Assembly: GCA_002633025.1 (NCBI GenBank)
Contig: NMRB01000346.1
Span: forward strand, 1 to 64,000
Origin: Notospermus geniculatus
Lineage: Eukaryota; Nemertea; Pilidiophora; Heteronemertea; Lineidae
DNA: 64,000 bases
Direction of reading: 5' to 3'
Shown piece after piece: positions 39,401 to 47,781 of this stretch. The first letter of the stretch is position 1; each line of letters opens with the position of its first letter. The translations under genes and the position numbers were made by a program. Below the pieces are notes generated by a model that saw only the letters and a program-made list of their open reading frames with translations, searched no databases and was not told the DNA's origin.

Positions 39401-42400
39401 ACTTTCAGCCGTATTCCAAATTTCATTGGTGCCTTCAATTTCGCAGACATCCTTGCTAATTTCACAGACGTCTGGCTTTACATGAGATTCAGGCGGACTC
39501 TCTGCTGCTTCTAGGCGAACTTCAACGTCGCCAACTTCATCAACAGGCAACGGAAGCGGACTAAATTGAAGTTCTCCATCCCCGACAGAATTTTCCTGAC
39601 TTATATCCTGCGTTGTTTCAGATAGGCTCGTCTGCTCCTTCATTTTATTGTAAACGTTGTTATTTTCATCACCTTCAAGGGGAGACTCCAAAACAGGCTG
39701 CTCGAGACTATTTGTATCGAGGTCGAGATTGTCCTTACCAGCTCCGGGAGCAGGTTCTACACTCGTTCCATCTATACTCATACTCATTGGTAAATGAGTC
39801 ATACTCACTGGTAAATGAGTATGATCAGGTTCAAATCTACCACCGCTAATATCTTGGACGCCAACATCAGGGTTGCCCACGGCAACGTTCTCGGAGGTAG
39901 GTGAAATTATTTCATCGGCAGCAGGTCCAGTAGCCCCCGCAGTATACTCGAAATCTCTCGGTTGGATATGATTCGGTGAATCCCGTAAATCCATAACAGT
40001 AATATCTTCACCAAGAAAAGTGGGTTCTGTATCATCAGCATGGCCGCTAGCGGCAACTGCCCCATCAACTTGGCTGAAGTCTTCGGGATGGGCACTGGGC
40101 TCCTGAAGTTCAACTGGAGAAACAGCCGAAGAATTAATTTTAGATTCCCTACCCTTTGGCTCTGCACCGTCTTCACTTTCCCTCTTCAAGACTTTCCATT
40201 TTCCGTCTACCCGTTCAACAAAACTCCCCTGACTACTCGGCGAACGTCGGTCTGTTTCTTCTACCATACCTAGTGAATTACTACTGGCAGATAATCTGGA
40301 ATTCGCCTCATTCGACGGTGCCATGACATGCCGCGTCATGCTAGGACTACTAAGTTTCAACCCGATATCAATTCCAGTGGGGGTCATGGCGCATTTGAGA
40401 GCCCCGATACCAATATCCAGAATGTGACTTTGACCTCCCGTGGCGCCATCTACAGACTGACTAGTCTTCAGTTTTTGCCGCTTTCCGTCCTGCCCCGAGG
40501 TAAATGACTTTCTCTGCCATTTTTCACGAGAACTAGTCCCATCATTTTGCGCCGACGAAGACACCGTTACATCCCGAAGTTTGTCGCCATCGTCAACATT
40601 CTCCGCTCCTGCAAAACGACTTGATTTGGGAACCTTATGTTTCTTAAATCCCTGCGATGATTTTTCGGATTTTTTCCCTTCATGACCAGCCCCTTTTTGG
40701 CTCTGAGCAGACGACACATTTTGAACCCTACTACTACGTTTGCGACCATCGGAGAGAGATTCCGCAACTTCATCTTCTAAATTATCGTCAACATCACCAG
40801 GCGTCTGCTGTAGCATTTCTGAATCACGAGCCTGGTTTTGAAATGGGTAGAAATAATTACCGGTACTAGAGTTTCTCTGTCGGACTGTGTTTCCCATAAG
40901 AAAAGCCATTTTTGCGGCAGATAGTGAGTTAGCAGACGACATCTGCATTCTTTCAGAGATCTGGGGAACTGCTTCCGATGTCGCAGTACCTAAAGAAGGG
41001 GCTGCCTCCCGAGTTTCTGCACCTCTATCAGATACCACCTCAGACTGCCGTCCAACTCGCGCCTCTGGTTCTTGGTCCTGTGCCTCACTTTGACATGTTT
41101 CAGACACTGTATTCCCAGACCTTATTTTCATGGATCTCTCTCTCTGAGGTGAGATTTGGCGGGCCTCCTCAGAATCAGGCAGAACTAAACGAGTGACTAC
41201 TTCTTTGCCAAAATCTGTAACTTTTTTAGAAGTTGTTGGTGAAGCACTGGTGCTTGATGTTTGAAAAGATATGTTTTCATCACCTGTTGAAGTTACAGAG
41301 GTTTTGTCGCCTGCTCCAGATTTACGGCGGCCATCTTGAATGTCCAGTCCCAGATTGGATTGAGACGAACCGGGTGTTAACGCAGTCTCAATCTGCGATC
41401 GCTGCCCATCGACAAGCCCGACGGCAATTTTTTCAACGTTTTGAACATACGACGTCATCCCGGGAACGAGGTTCATGACATTCTCGACACTCGGCAGACG
41501 CTGATTTGATGGAGATGTACCCAATCCTGATGAGCCGCGAGAACTCGAGCTAAAATCTGACGACGTCCTGGAAGGCGTTCGATTCCAATGTTCGTACAGA
41601 AACTGGGCAGATGTTGAGTGATTTGAAATCCGTCTCCCTCTCGCATTTTCTGGTGACACCGATGAGCTAGGCCTAGAGAGAGGCCTCAAATTTGTCTGTT
41701 GGCTAGAACCTTCATACGCTTTCCATACACGACCATCCTTCACCCTTGCCGTTTCTCCCTGCCCCGTTTTCTGCGGAGTTGACGTGACCAAATACCTGAT
41801 TGGAACATTCTTTGCCTGCGGTTTACTTCCAGATGAATCTTTTGATTTTTTCTTCTTTCTTTTCGATTCGGAATCAGACGAACTTTTCTCCTTTTTAACT
41901 TTACTCAATTTTCGACGAACATTACCGCTTGTTTCCGCTTCAATTCCAGAAAGCGAGTCCTCAATATTATCATCAATCCATGTATCCAATGAGTACCCCC
42001 GATCTTTGCCCCGTTTTTCAGAATCAGGCCCATTTTTTTCATCGCTCGACTCAGAGGAATCGAACTCCGACCTCCCAGAACAGTTCAACTGCCTCATAGC
42101 ACTAGCGATTATGCCATCATCACCAGATTTTTTAGCTTTCTGCTCGACTGTTTTGCTTTTCTTTCCAGCAGACGACTTCTTTGTTTTGTACAGACTGTCG
42201 TCTGTTAGGCACGAAACGCTTCCAACTGGAGTCCCATTCTGCCAGACAACATCCCAGCTATGCATCCCCTCACTTTTCCTCGAATCCGAAGCATCGGGAA
42301 GACTATCAAAAATTTCCGTCAAACTCCGTAATTTTCGATTCCGCGGCGTCAATTCAATGTTCGCAGACGTGCTGGCATCGTCAGAAAATTCGGACAACGT

Positions 42401-45400
42401 ACGGGAGGCGGTGAGCATTGTATTATTACTCGTTCCGATTCCAGAATCGTCTACGAGAGACGGTTCAACTTCCGGTTCCAGAGCCTCACTCGAATTCATC
42501 TTCCCAGGCTCCACGGACCCTTTCTGAGATCGTTCAGGACCGGACATCGCAACACTGGACCTATCCGCGTCGTTCTCCGTCGCATTCAAATGCACTTTTC
42601 TCTCCTCTTTCTTATCGGAGAACGGCATCCATTTTTTGTAAAATTCCGACCTCTTGAATGGCCGACTTGTTATTTTCGGGAGGCGGGCACCGGAACAGCA
42701 CCCAAGCCAAGACAACTTCTTCGGAATACACCCAATGGAATCCCCCTCCTCTTTTGAAGACGTCCGCACAAAAGGCTTCCGCGAAACTGGACTAATGTCA
42801 TCATAAGAAGCAGATCGTTTCATATCCTCGGGTTTATGTATTTCCAGGACTGAAGCTGTGTTTTTTGGCCCCGTGTGAACATCCTCCGACGACCCGAACT
42901 CATGACCAAATCCATCACTTAGATCTAACCGCATGTGCCGTTTCAGTGATTCCTCATCCAGGCTTTCGTCCTCCGTGTCAAACTGTACCCGACTAATTCT
43001 CGCTCTTCTAACAGGGAGGTCATCGATTGTTTCTACGCTACCGCTGGCTATACCGTCGTCGCAGCTGCGGCGCATCTCAGGCCTAGACACATCAAAGTCC
43101 TCAACAGAGCCCTGGTGTAATACTGGCTCTGATCTCCGTAACGCCGACCTATGTGAGCTCAACTGCCTCACATGCGGCGAATCCAAAATCGTGCGCATCT
43201 GTTCTGCATCAGATGGTTTATTTTCACGTCTGCTTCTCGATTGCTTTCCATCACTTTCAAACCTGCCAGATCTTGGGGAATTTGGTGCAGGTTGTGTCAA
43301 CTTTGCACCGTCTTCAAGTACCGCAGAGCCTTCAGACGAATCATCCAGATTTCTTCCACGAAGCCGGTGTACAGATGGCGCGATATTTGGCGAAGTGCTC
43401 TTCAATGGCGTCATTTCTTGCCCAAGGACAGCAGACCTGCCTTCTTTTGAAGTATTTTTTCCACTGTCTCGCAAATACCATACACTGCTCTCTGTTTTCA
43501 ATTCACTGTTATTGTTCGTATTTAGCAAAGAGGCCTTACTTTGGGCTGAAGATGCAGAGCCTTCCATTCTAGATTTTGAAAGTATAGGCTCGAATTCCGT
43601 GGGGCCATTCAACGCATCATTTTGCTCGATATCGAACCCAGGTCCAGAACCTTCCATTCTAGAATTTGAAATTGGGGCAAATTCTGGGGGGCCATTCAAA
43701 TCATCTCGCCCGATATCGACTACAGGTTCGGATTTTAGAACACCATCATCACATTCCTTATTATCACCAACTCCAAGGTCTTCATTTTCAGAACAACTAG
43801 AACCTTCATCACCCACTATATTGACCACATGATTACTGCCATCACCACTCAACACGGTCGAAGCAGCAGCACCAGGCCAGGCGCTTACTGTTTCAAAATT
43901 ACGAGAACTAGACTCCTTAACTTCATCATCAATGTTGAGGTTGGCAATACCAGCTTCCAGTTGTTCATGTGTAGAAGTAGGCCTACTTCCCTCAAGTCCA
44001 CCTTTTGAGTCCTCTGTAGAAGTAGGCCTACTTCCCTCAAGTCCACCTTTTGAGTCCTCTGTAGAAGTAGGCCTACTTCCCTCAAGTCCACTTTTCGAGT
44101 CATCTACAGAAGTAGGCCTACTTCCCTCAAGTCCACTTTTTGAGTCATCTGTAGAAGTAGGCCTACTTCCCTCAAGTCCACTTTTTGAGTCATCTGAAGA
44201 AGTAGGCCTAGTTTCCGAACGTCCACTTTTTGAGTCATCTGTAGAAGTAGGCCTACTTTCCTCAAGTCCACTCTTTGGGTCATCTGTAGAAGTAGGCCTA
44301 CTTCCCTCAAGTCCACTTTTTGAGTCATCTATAGAAGTAGGCCTACTTCCCTCACGCCCCTCATTTTCTGAGTCACCAACACTAAATTCCCAAGATTTTT
44401 CAGCATCGGGATGCACCCTGTCAAGATTTTCTGGACCCCCGAGTTCACCTGAAGATGATTTATGGAGACTGCATTCGTCATTAATCATGCAATACACGTC
44501 ATGCTTGGGCACAACATCCTGAACAAGCCCGGCTTGTCTTGCACCCTTTAGGTTCTGAACCTCGTCTGCACTTACAACTTCAACATCTCCCATTCCCTCC
44601 AACCCGCTTAGTCCGAAGGAGCCATCGCAGGCCTGGTCCTCTTGGACGTTTTCAATCAATTCGACCGGACTCAGTGGCATTTTTGGTTCAGACTCAAAAT
44701 TCGCAGCACCTGTTTGGTTTACACCATCTGAACCATACTGAGCTGAAGTTGATGTGACACTTCCCATAGTCCCTGACGCACTACCCCCTGCTGAAGAAGC
44801 AGATGCGCCACCATTTTGACCCCTACTTTGACTACCGGTACTTAAAGGACTGACATCATGACTATAAATCGTACCCCCTGCAGGCTTACCTGAATCTTCG
44901 ACCCCTTGCAAAACATTTCGATTAAAAGTAGAAGAACTGGAACGACCGGCCTTAATTTTGTCATCAATTTGCTTAAATCGCTCAAAGTTGGTCAAACCAG
45001 GCCTCTTCGTTTTTGCTTTCGGAGGTGACGACGCGACCCCTTGTTTCATTCCTCCGCCAGCACTGACTGTGCTATGATTGGTCTTCTGCGGAATATTCTG
45101 ACCGTTATGATTGGTTGCACTTGAAGATGAGGAAGAAGGGATCTTATCCCTGCAGTCACATGACCCGGCAGATTCGGAAGAGATATTGTCTGACCTTGAC
45201 CTTGACCTTGACCCTGCAGCATCATCAACAATTTTGGGAATAGTCTGCTCATTGATGTCAAAATGACTTGAAAGCATTTCAGTCTGTTCATCATATGACC
45301 TTGACCTTGACCTCGGATTATAAACAGTTTTTGGTAACGTCTGCTCACTGTCAAAATGACTTGAGGTTATTTCAATCTGTTCACTACCTGTGCCACTCAC

Positions 45401-45784
45401 ATTAACTGTACTATTTTCACTATCTAAATGACCTAAAGACCTCAAACTCGGAGCATTTTCTGACCCCTGACCAGAAATTCTACCAATGTTTTGGTCACGA
45501 CTGCACTCACCACGACCGCGTTCGTCTCCCGAATCCTCACGAAAACGCGAAGAATTTGATTCAATGTTTGTCTGCTTCTCTTCCTCGGTGCGTTCAAAAC
45601 TTTCTAACATCCCTTTTTCAACGTCCGTATTCCGTTCATTACCACTGGCGGTCCGAACAGCACCCAGATTAGATATCTGCTGCAGTTTAATACTCTCATC
45701 ATTATTGTCAACAACGTCCTTTGTTATTGGAAAACGTTCATGAGAATCACGCCGTTCATTAAAATTAGGGTCAGATTCAGACAA
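36482..45784 (-). CDS. Giant single-exon tail-anchored disordered protein, possible A-kinase anchor (about 3100 aa, 5' end open)
   Basis: One uninterrupted frame of 3100 codons ends with TAG at 36482-36484. I do not recognise the family. It is rich in Ser, Glu, Asp and Gly with basic patches and no predicted globular core, so it is probably a disordered scaffold. Visible elements: nine copies of a 15-residue repeat (about residues 475-607); RVQF, a PP1-docking type motif, at 932-935 after a basic stretch; three copies of PPESESKVG near 2420; a conserved-looking amphipathic helix AVEICRLIVDEIFDKAMTYI at about 2958-2977; and a C-terminal membrane segment FAPYAAGSATFGTLAYLMY flanked by lysines at about 3076-3094. 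The first in-frame ATG is residue 59 (45610), and an in-frame stop lies just beyond the single N at 45787. The N terminus is therefore either Met59 or an unseen 5' exon. No transposon interrupts the exon. Confidence 0.85.
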   Translation of the reverse strand: MSESDPNFNERRDSHERFPITKDVVDNNDESIKLQQISNLGAVRTASGNERNTDVEKGMLESFERTEEEKQTNIESNSSRFREDSGDERGRGECSRDQNIGRISGQGSENAPSLRSLGHLDSENSTVNVSGTGSEQIEITSSHFDSEQTLPKTVYNPRSRSRSYDEQTEMLSSHFDINEQTIPKIVDDAAGSRSRSRSDNISSESAGSCDCRDKIPSSSSSSATNHNGQNIPQKTNHSTVSAGGGMKQGVASSPPKAKTKRPGLTNFERFKQIDDKIKAGRSSSSTFNRNVLQGVEDSGKPAGGTIYSHDVSPLSTGSQSRGQNGGASASSAGGSASGTMGSVTSTSAQYGSDGVNQTGAANFESEPKMPLSPVELIENVQEDQACDGSFGLSGLEGMGDVEVVSADEVQNLKGARQAGLVQDVVPKHDVYCMINDECSLHKSSSGELGGPENLDRVHPDAEKSWEFSVGDSENEGREGSRPTSIDDSKSGLEGSRPTSTDDPKSGLEESRPTSTDDSKSGRSETRPTSSDDSKSGLEGSRPTSTDDSKSGLEGSRPTSVDDSKSGLEGSRPTSTEDSKGGLEGSRPTSTEDSKGGLEGSRPTSTHEQLEAGIANLNIDDEVKESSSRNFETVSAWPGAAASTVLSGDGSNHVVNIVGDEGSSCSENEDLGVGDNKECDDGVLKSEPVVDIGRDDLNGPPEFAPISNSRMEGSGPGFDIEQNDALNGPTEFEPILSKSRMEGSASSAQSKASLLNTNNNSELKTESSVWYLRDSGKNTSKEGRSAVLGQEMTPLKSTSPNIAPSVHRLRGRNLDDSSEGSAVLEDGAKLTQPAPNSPRSGRFESDGKQSRSRRENKPSDAEQMRTILDSPHVRQLSSHRSALRRSEPVLHQGSVEDFDVSRPEMRRSCDDGIASGSVETIDDLPVRRARISRVQFDTEDESLDEESLKRHMRLDLSDGFGHEFGSSEDVHTGPKNTASVLEIHKPEDMKRSASYDDISPVSRKPFVRTSSKEEGDSIGCIPKKLSWLGCCSGARLPKITSRPFKRSEFYKKWMPFSDKKEERKVHLNATENDADRSSVAMSGPERSQKGSVEPGKMNSSEALEPEVEPSLVDDSGIGTSNNTMLTASRTLSEFSDDASTSANIELTPRNRKLRSLTEIFDSLPDASDSRKSEGMHSWDVVWQNGTPVGSVSCLTDDSLYKTKKSSAGKKSKTVEQKAKKSGDDGIIASAMRQLNCSGRSEFDSSESSDEKNGPDSEKRGKDRGYSLDTWIDDNIEDSLSGIEAETSGNVRRKLSKVKKEKSSSDSESKRKKKKSKDSSGSKPQAKNVPIRYLVTSTPQKTGQGETARVKDGRVWKAYEGSSQQTNLRPLSRPSSSVSPENARGRRISNHSTSAQFLYEHWNRTPSRTSSDFSSSSRGSSGLGTSPSNQRLPSVENVMNLVPGMTSYVQNVEKIAVGLVDGQRSQIETALTPGSSQSNLGLDIQDGRRKSGAGDKTSVTSTGDENISFQTSSTSASPTTSKKVTDFGKEVVTRLVLPDSEEARQISPQRERSMKIRSGNTVSETCQSEAQDQEPEARVGRQSEVVSDRGAETREAAPSLGTATSEAVPQISERMQMSSANSLSAAKMAFLMGNTVRQRNSSTGNYFYPFQNQARDSEMLQQTPGDVDDNLEDEVAESLSDGRKRSSRVQNVSSAQSQKGAGHEGKKSEKSSQGFKKHKVPKSSRFAGAENVDDGDKLRDVTVSSSAQNDGTSSREKWQRKSFTSGQDGKRQKLKTSQSVDGATGGQSHILDIGIGALKCAMTPTGIDIGLKLSSPSMTRHVMAPSNEANSRLSASSNSLGMVEETDRRSPSSQGSFVERVDGKWKVLKRESEDGAEPKGRESKINSSAVSPVELQEPSAHPEDFSQVDGAVAASGHADDTEPTFLGEDITVMDLRDSPNHIQPRDFEYTAGATGPAADEIISPTSENVAVGNPDVGVQDISGGRFEPDHTHLPVSMTHLPMSMSIDGTSVEPAPGAGKDNLDLDTNSLEQPVLESPLEGDENNNVYNKMKEQTSLSETTQDISQENSVGDGELQFSPLPLPVDEVGDVEVRLEAAESPPESHVKPDVCEISKDVCEIEGTNEIWNTAESGAVVFAPIEPGIESRSQGPDETVQAAMTVAEIDIDGNVALDDTFDSLIRAQVLHEIQPQYDFQPRDISESTMSLITRGDVNVTHAESYKATDSAAVTDIFEIDVSMPGNTARNISNVMELNAEALHDTARNISTVVMELNAEATYDGVGNADMDSDIFSDAPSPRNISEVAVAVDSEDVPDMEGNGGMDAEVAGDTGSTAAEEENDAVADADIGASQRLDPMTIGDDDFDEAAAGTEILEDNDIVNEVDTQSPTQRSDGFIEVEQTENTERRTSGIARLIDPLPESESKVGPPESESKVGPPESESKVGLMTFEADAILDGSVDLESPEVDAEVVEGDHYVPLNGAVPQKEFVEGGIISGTADLDDNKDQDCGALASLPDIVSLTLSGSFDGEVVEDDDAAKRSLPDVVEFSGTVTMVTEGLGNMGPGPLQQFEKSDTQEKVSFEENLKSDPVAETHDSLSSLSNFISSSPSADVNTGSQNGPISVSEKLRDSQDTLPSQTASGVLDIGEDAWRWDSLPVEKGVESTPGQTSEIVPSAITGSKIASFAEQSTETSSNHDSAKNVGESGSNEGGGETATMVESGSAFSTNLDESENILEDGPRHLLQQTTELNMSQELLGVQHKNQESSNSKMEDTDPVLSQCENAISENLIQLSASQEIFDTQTSSNMASAQDGSGPVQEKHSYPHQEVAESAHLTRPSALQQTLQVGSLSSFSSTGDDVGPLLEEKQRSPYQEVSEFAPSAMTPTHSEAFKTQEVGPTESVTVDPGPVLCETRPLPHQEDQEVVQPGPQAENQEMNFTQFQEIMGQLDECSQYRIPDIKSEFETLDEDAVEICRLIVDEIFDKAMTYIEEREMRIFSAYGLAQQPQATFFTAAGAMRGRTGPGGLMLPGAQLRLSPLEERDFQGISDDQPLVGSGTCGIDEGATGGDVEVMDDKGLVQKSVEMCKKFAPYAAGSATFGTLAYLMYKKLKNF
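36503..36559 (-). other. C-terminal tail-anchor membrane segment
   Basis: The last 27 residues are two lysines, a moderately hydrophobic 19-residue segment, then KKLKNF. A short, moderately hydrophobic segment with basic residues on both sides at the extreme C terminus is typical of tail-anchored proteins of the mitochondrial outer membrane or peroxisome. There is no signal peptide to see, because the true N terminus is unknown. Confidence 0.6.
36839..36916 (-). other. Candidate PKA RII-binding amphipathic helix
   Basis: Residues about 2957-2982 of the giant protein read as a helix with hydrophobic residues on one face: V, I, LIV, IF, AM and YI spaced as in A-kinase anchoring helices. The core LIVDEIFDKAM resembles the Ht31 core RIVDAVIEQV and the designed AKAP-IS core. 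This is a pattern match only; many amphipathic helices fit loosely. The segment is the most structured-looking part of the C-terminal region. Confidence 0.45.
38466..38555 (-). repeat. In-frame 27-bp coding repeat (three units)
   Basis: Three near-identical 27-bp units in the giant exon code for PPESESKVG in tandem. The DNA units also carry the AGGCCTAC word in part. It is a small second example of tandem growth in the same exon. Confidence 0.9.
42980..42991 (-). other. RVxF motif (RVQF), candidate PP1 docking site
   Basis: Residues 932-935 of the giant protein are RVQF, preceded by RRARIS and followed by an acidic run. This fits the PP1 RVxF docking consensus with its usual basic upstream residues. 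Short motifs occur by chance in a 3100-residue disordered protein, so function is inferred, not shown. Confidence 0.35.
43963..44365 (-). repeat. In-frame 45-bp coding minisatellite (nine units)
   Basis: Nine units of about 45 bp code for GLEGSRPTSTDDSKS and close variants. Units differ by a few substitutions, for example GRSETRPTSSDDSKS. Each unit carries the DNA word TAGGCCTA on both strands. Forty-five is a multiple of three, so gain or loss of units keeps the frame. The opposite strand is also open here, which explains the long antisense frames. Confidence 0.95.
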
Positions 45785-45786
45785 TT

Positions 45787-45787
45787 N
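45787..45787. other. Single N at the 5' edge of the giant exon
   Basis: The frame is open up to this base; the next in-frame codons on the far side contain TAG within 6 bases. What follows is repeat R, also found at 26665. This N may be a collapsed gap or contig join and not one unknown base. Other single Ns are at 5998, 15617, 32050, 57551 and 58323. Confidence 0.9.
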
Positions 45788-45834
45788 TAGCTATGTAAGT
45801 GTGGTTCATTGGACTTGGGCTTTTTGGGACTGAA

Positions 45835-46119
45835 TGGGCATATTCAAATCCTTGTTCTTGACCACACTCGTGCTGACCCAGTTCATGTAGTTGTTGACTC
45901 AACTCGAGAACGGCAGTCTTGAACGCCGAGAACGCAACTCGAATTGGGCCAAGAATTCTCAACCCTCAGGCTCTGCTGACTGGGACTAAGGAGAACACTG
46001 TTCTTGACTCGACACGGGTTGCGTTCTGGGCGTTTGAGACTGCCGTTCTCGAGTTAAGTCAACAACTACATGAACTGGGTCAGCACATGTGTGATCAAGA
46101 ATAGGGATTTGAATATACC
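45835..46119. mobile_element. 285-bp foldback inserted in repeat R
   Basis: Arms TGGGCATATTCAAATCCTTG and the inverse extend about 85 bp with few differences. The flanking repeat (GTGGTTCATTGG, GACTTGGGCTTTTTGGGACT, then CAAATGCTGAGCC) is uninterrupted at 26665-26765. Confidence 0.88.
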
Positions 46120-46280
46120 CAAGAGAGCCAAATGCTGAGCCTTCCAAATTTTTATTTTTGACAAGCCAAATATTGGGCCGGGGGAGGGGGGAAGCAGGTG
46201 CCTCCTGTCCCCTGTTCCTACAGCCATGGGGCTAAACCGTTCTCATGTAAAACTACCTTTTGCCTCATGTGGCCATCACC

Positions 46281-46794
46281 TAAAGCCTTGCGCACATCGA
46301 CCTTGCGACTGGAAGCAACTGAACGCAACAGTCCCCGTGAGTCGCTATCGATGTGAGTGGAACGCGCACATCGATTACAACTGGTCATTGCGGCAACAAG
46401 TGGCACAATCCAGTCTTCAATCTGGAGCGCGCACATCGAACAAGCAACTGAACTGAATGCTACATGGAAATTGTCGATGTCTTCCGAGCGGACCACTCGG
46501 GATTCCGTCACATGACTCGGTGTGCTTCACAAACAAAGGAAATTCATTGCCAGACCGCGCACATCGACAGCGACTGAAGAGAACTAGAAGCAACGGTCGG
46601 CAACGAGTAGAACATGAGCAACTGGCTGGAACTAGCGGCAACGGTCGGCAATAGCGTTGCCGGGGCGCGCACATCGACCTGTTTGAGCAACTGATCAGTT
46701 GCTGCTGTTTCCAGCCAGTCACACACCGTTGCCGGAAACGCCAAGTTGCCGGTAGTTGCTTTCAGTCGCAAGGTCGATATGCACTCGGCCTAAC
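46281..46794. mobile_element. MITE family C, copy 2
   Basis: Complete foldback with arms starting TAAAGCCTTGCGCACATCG and ending GCACTCGGCCTAA, about 514 bp, sharing the interior of copy 1. Confidence 0.85.
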
Positions 46795-47304
46795 TCACCA
46801 TCTGAAAAAGCCTACAGACAGATTCCAGACAATATCACATTGCTTGCATAGATGTGTAGAAATGCATGTGTCAATCCATCAGAGTACTGTCAATGCCCCT
46901 ATCACCCAGTGCTCAAGACCAACAGAATAGAAATCCGTTCAGACGAAAACGTTCGACATTTTGATACAGATCGAAATAAGGCAAATACACATGAAGAAAT
47001 GATCGGCAAACCAACGCTATTACGGTAAAGTACTGAGTGTATTGACGTAATGATGAGTCCAGCGGACGTCAACACAATTGTATCGAGTGCGAGGAATGCA
47101 TAGATTACTGAGTGCAAATAAATCTACATGTCCTCGTGGAGGGCAAATTTCTCTCAAATGATATCATTATCAACTGAGTACTTGAGAAGTTTGAGAGCTC
47201 ATTCAGAGCGTGTCAATCATCACGCATTTAATTCAATTGCCAAATTCTATTGTTGCCTAATTGCCCAACTCTATGTATTGATAGCCCCTTGCACAGTATA
47301 TAGA

Positions 47305-47733
47305 GGTACTGTAAAGCAAGATAATTTCGTGGCTGGAAATTTTCACGAATCAAGAATTAACCCTTAGAGTGCCGTTACCGAGTATACTCGGAGCAACAAT
47401 TCTCTTTTTTAGGACCGTTACCGAGTATACTCGGAAAAGGTCATAAAATTAAAATTTCAAAACACATGCATTTTTGGCAATTTTTTTTCTCGAAAAAAAC
47501 CCCCTGGTCACAGGGGAAGGAAAAGTTGAACAAACCCGGCACTCTAAGGGTTAAAGACATATTCGCGGCAGGATATTTTCGCGAGTCTCTGCCATTTTTT
47601 TCAGTTTTTTTTCACAGACAATATTTATCACTTGCGTGTATTGATATTCGTGACAGGAAATTTTCGCGACTCGTACACTCTCGCAAAATTCACGAAAATT
47701 TCCTGCACGTGTAATTTTCCTGCTTTACAGTAT
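47305..47733. mobile_element. Foldback family J, copy 2 (carries MITE I)
   Basis: Same ends as copy 1; interrupted by MITE I at 47357-47554. Outside the insertion the two J copies align throughout. Confidence 0.9.
47357..47554. mobile_element. MITE family I, copy 3, inserted into family J
   Basis: Complete copy. It splits a family J foldback at the sequence that reads GAATTATAGACAT in the uninterrupted J copy at 14150, so the target was TTA or TTAA. Confidence 0.92.
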
Positions 47734-47781
47734 GCTCTGGCAAAAAGAGATGCATGTCGCTCAGAAGGTAAGCCTCAACGA

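Noticed and set aside
41784-44522. Long plus-strand frames opposite the giant exon (up to about 300 codons)
   Set aside because: They are antisense shadows of a Ser/Asp/Glu-rich coding strand and of the 45-bp repeat; none resembles a known protein and several overlap each other.
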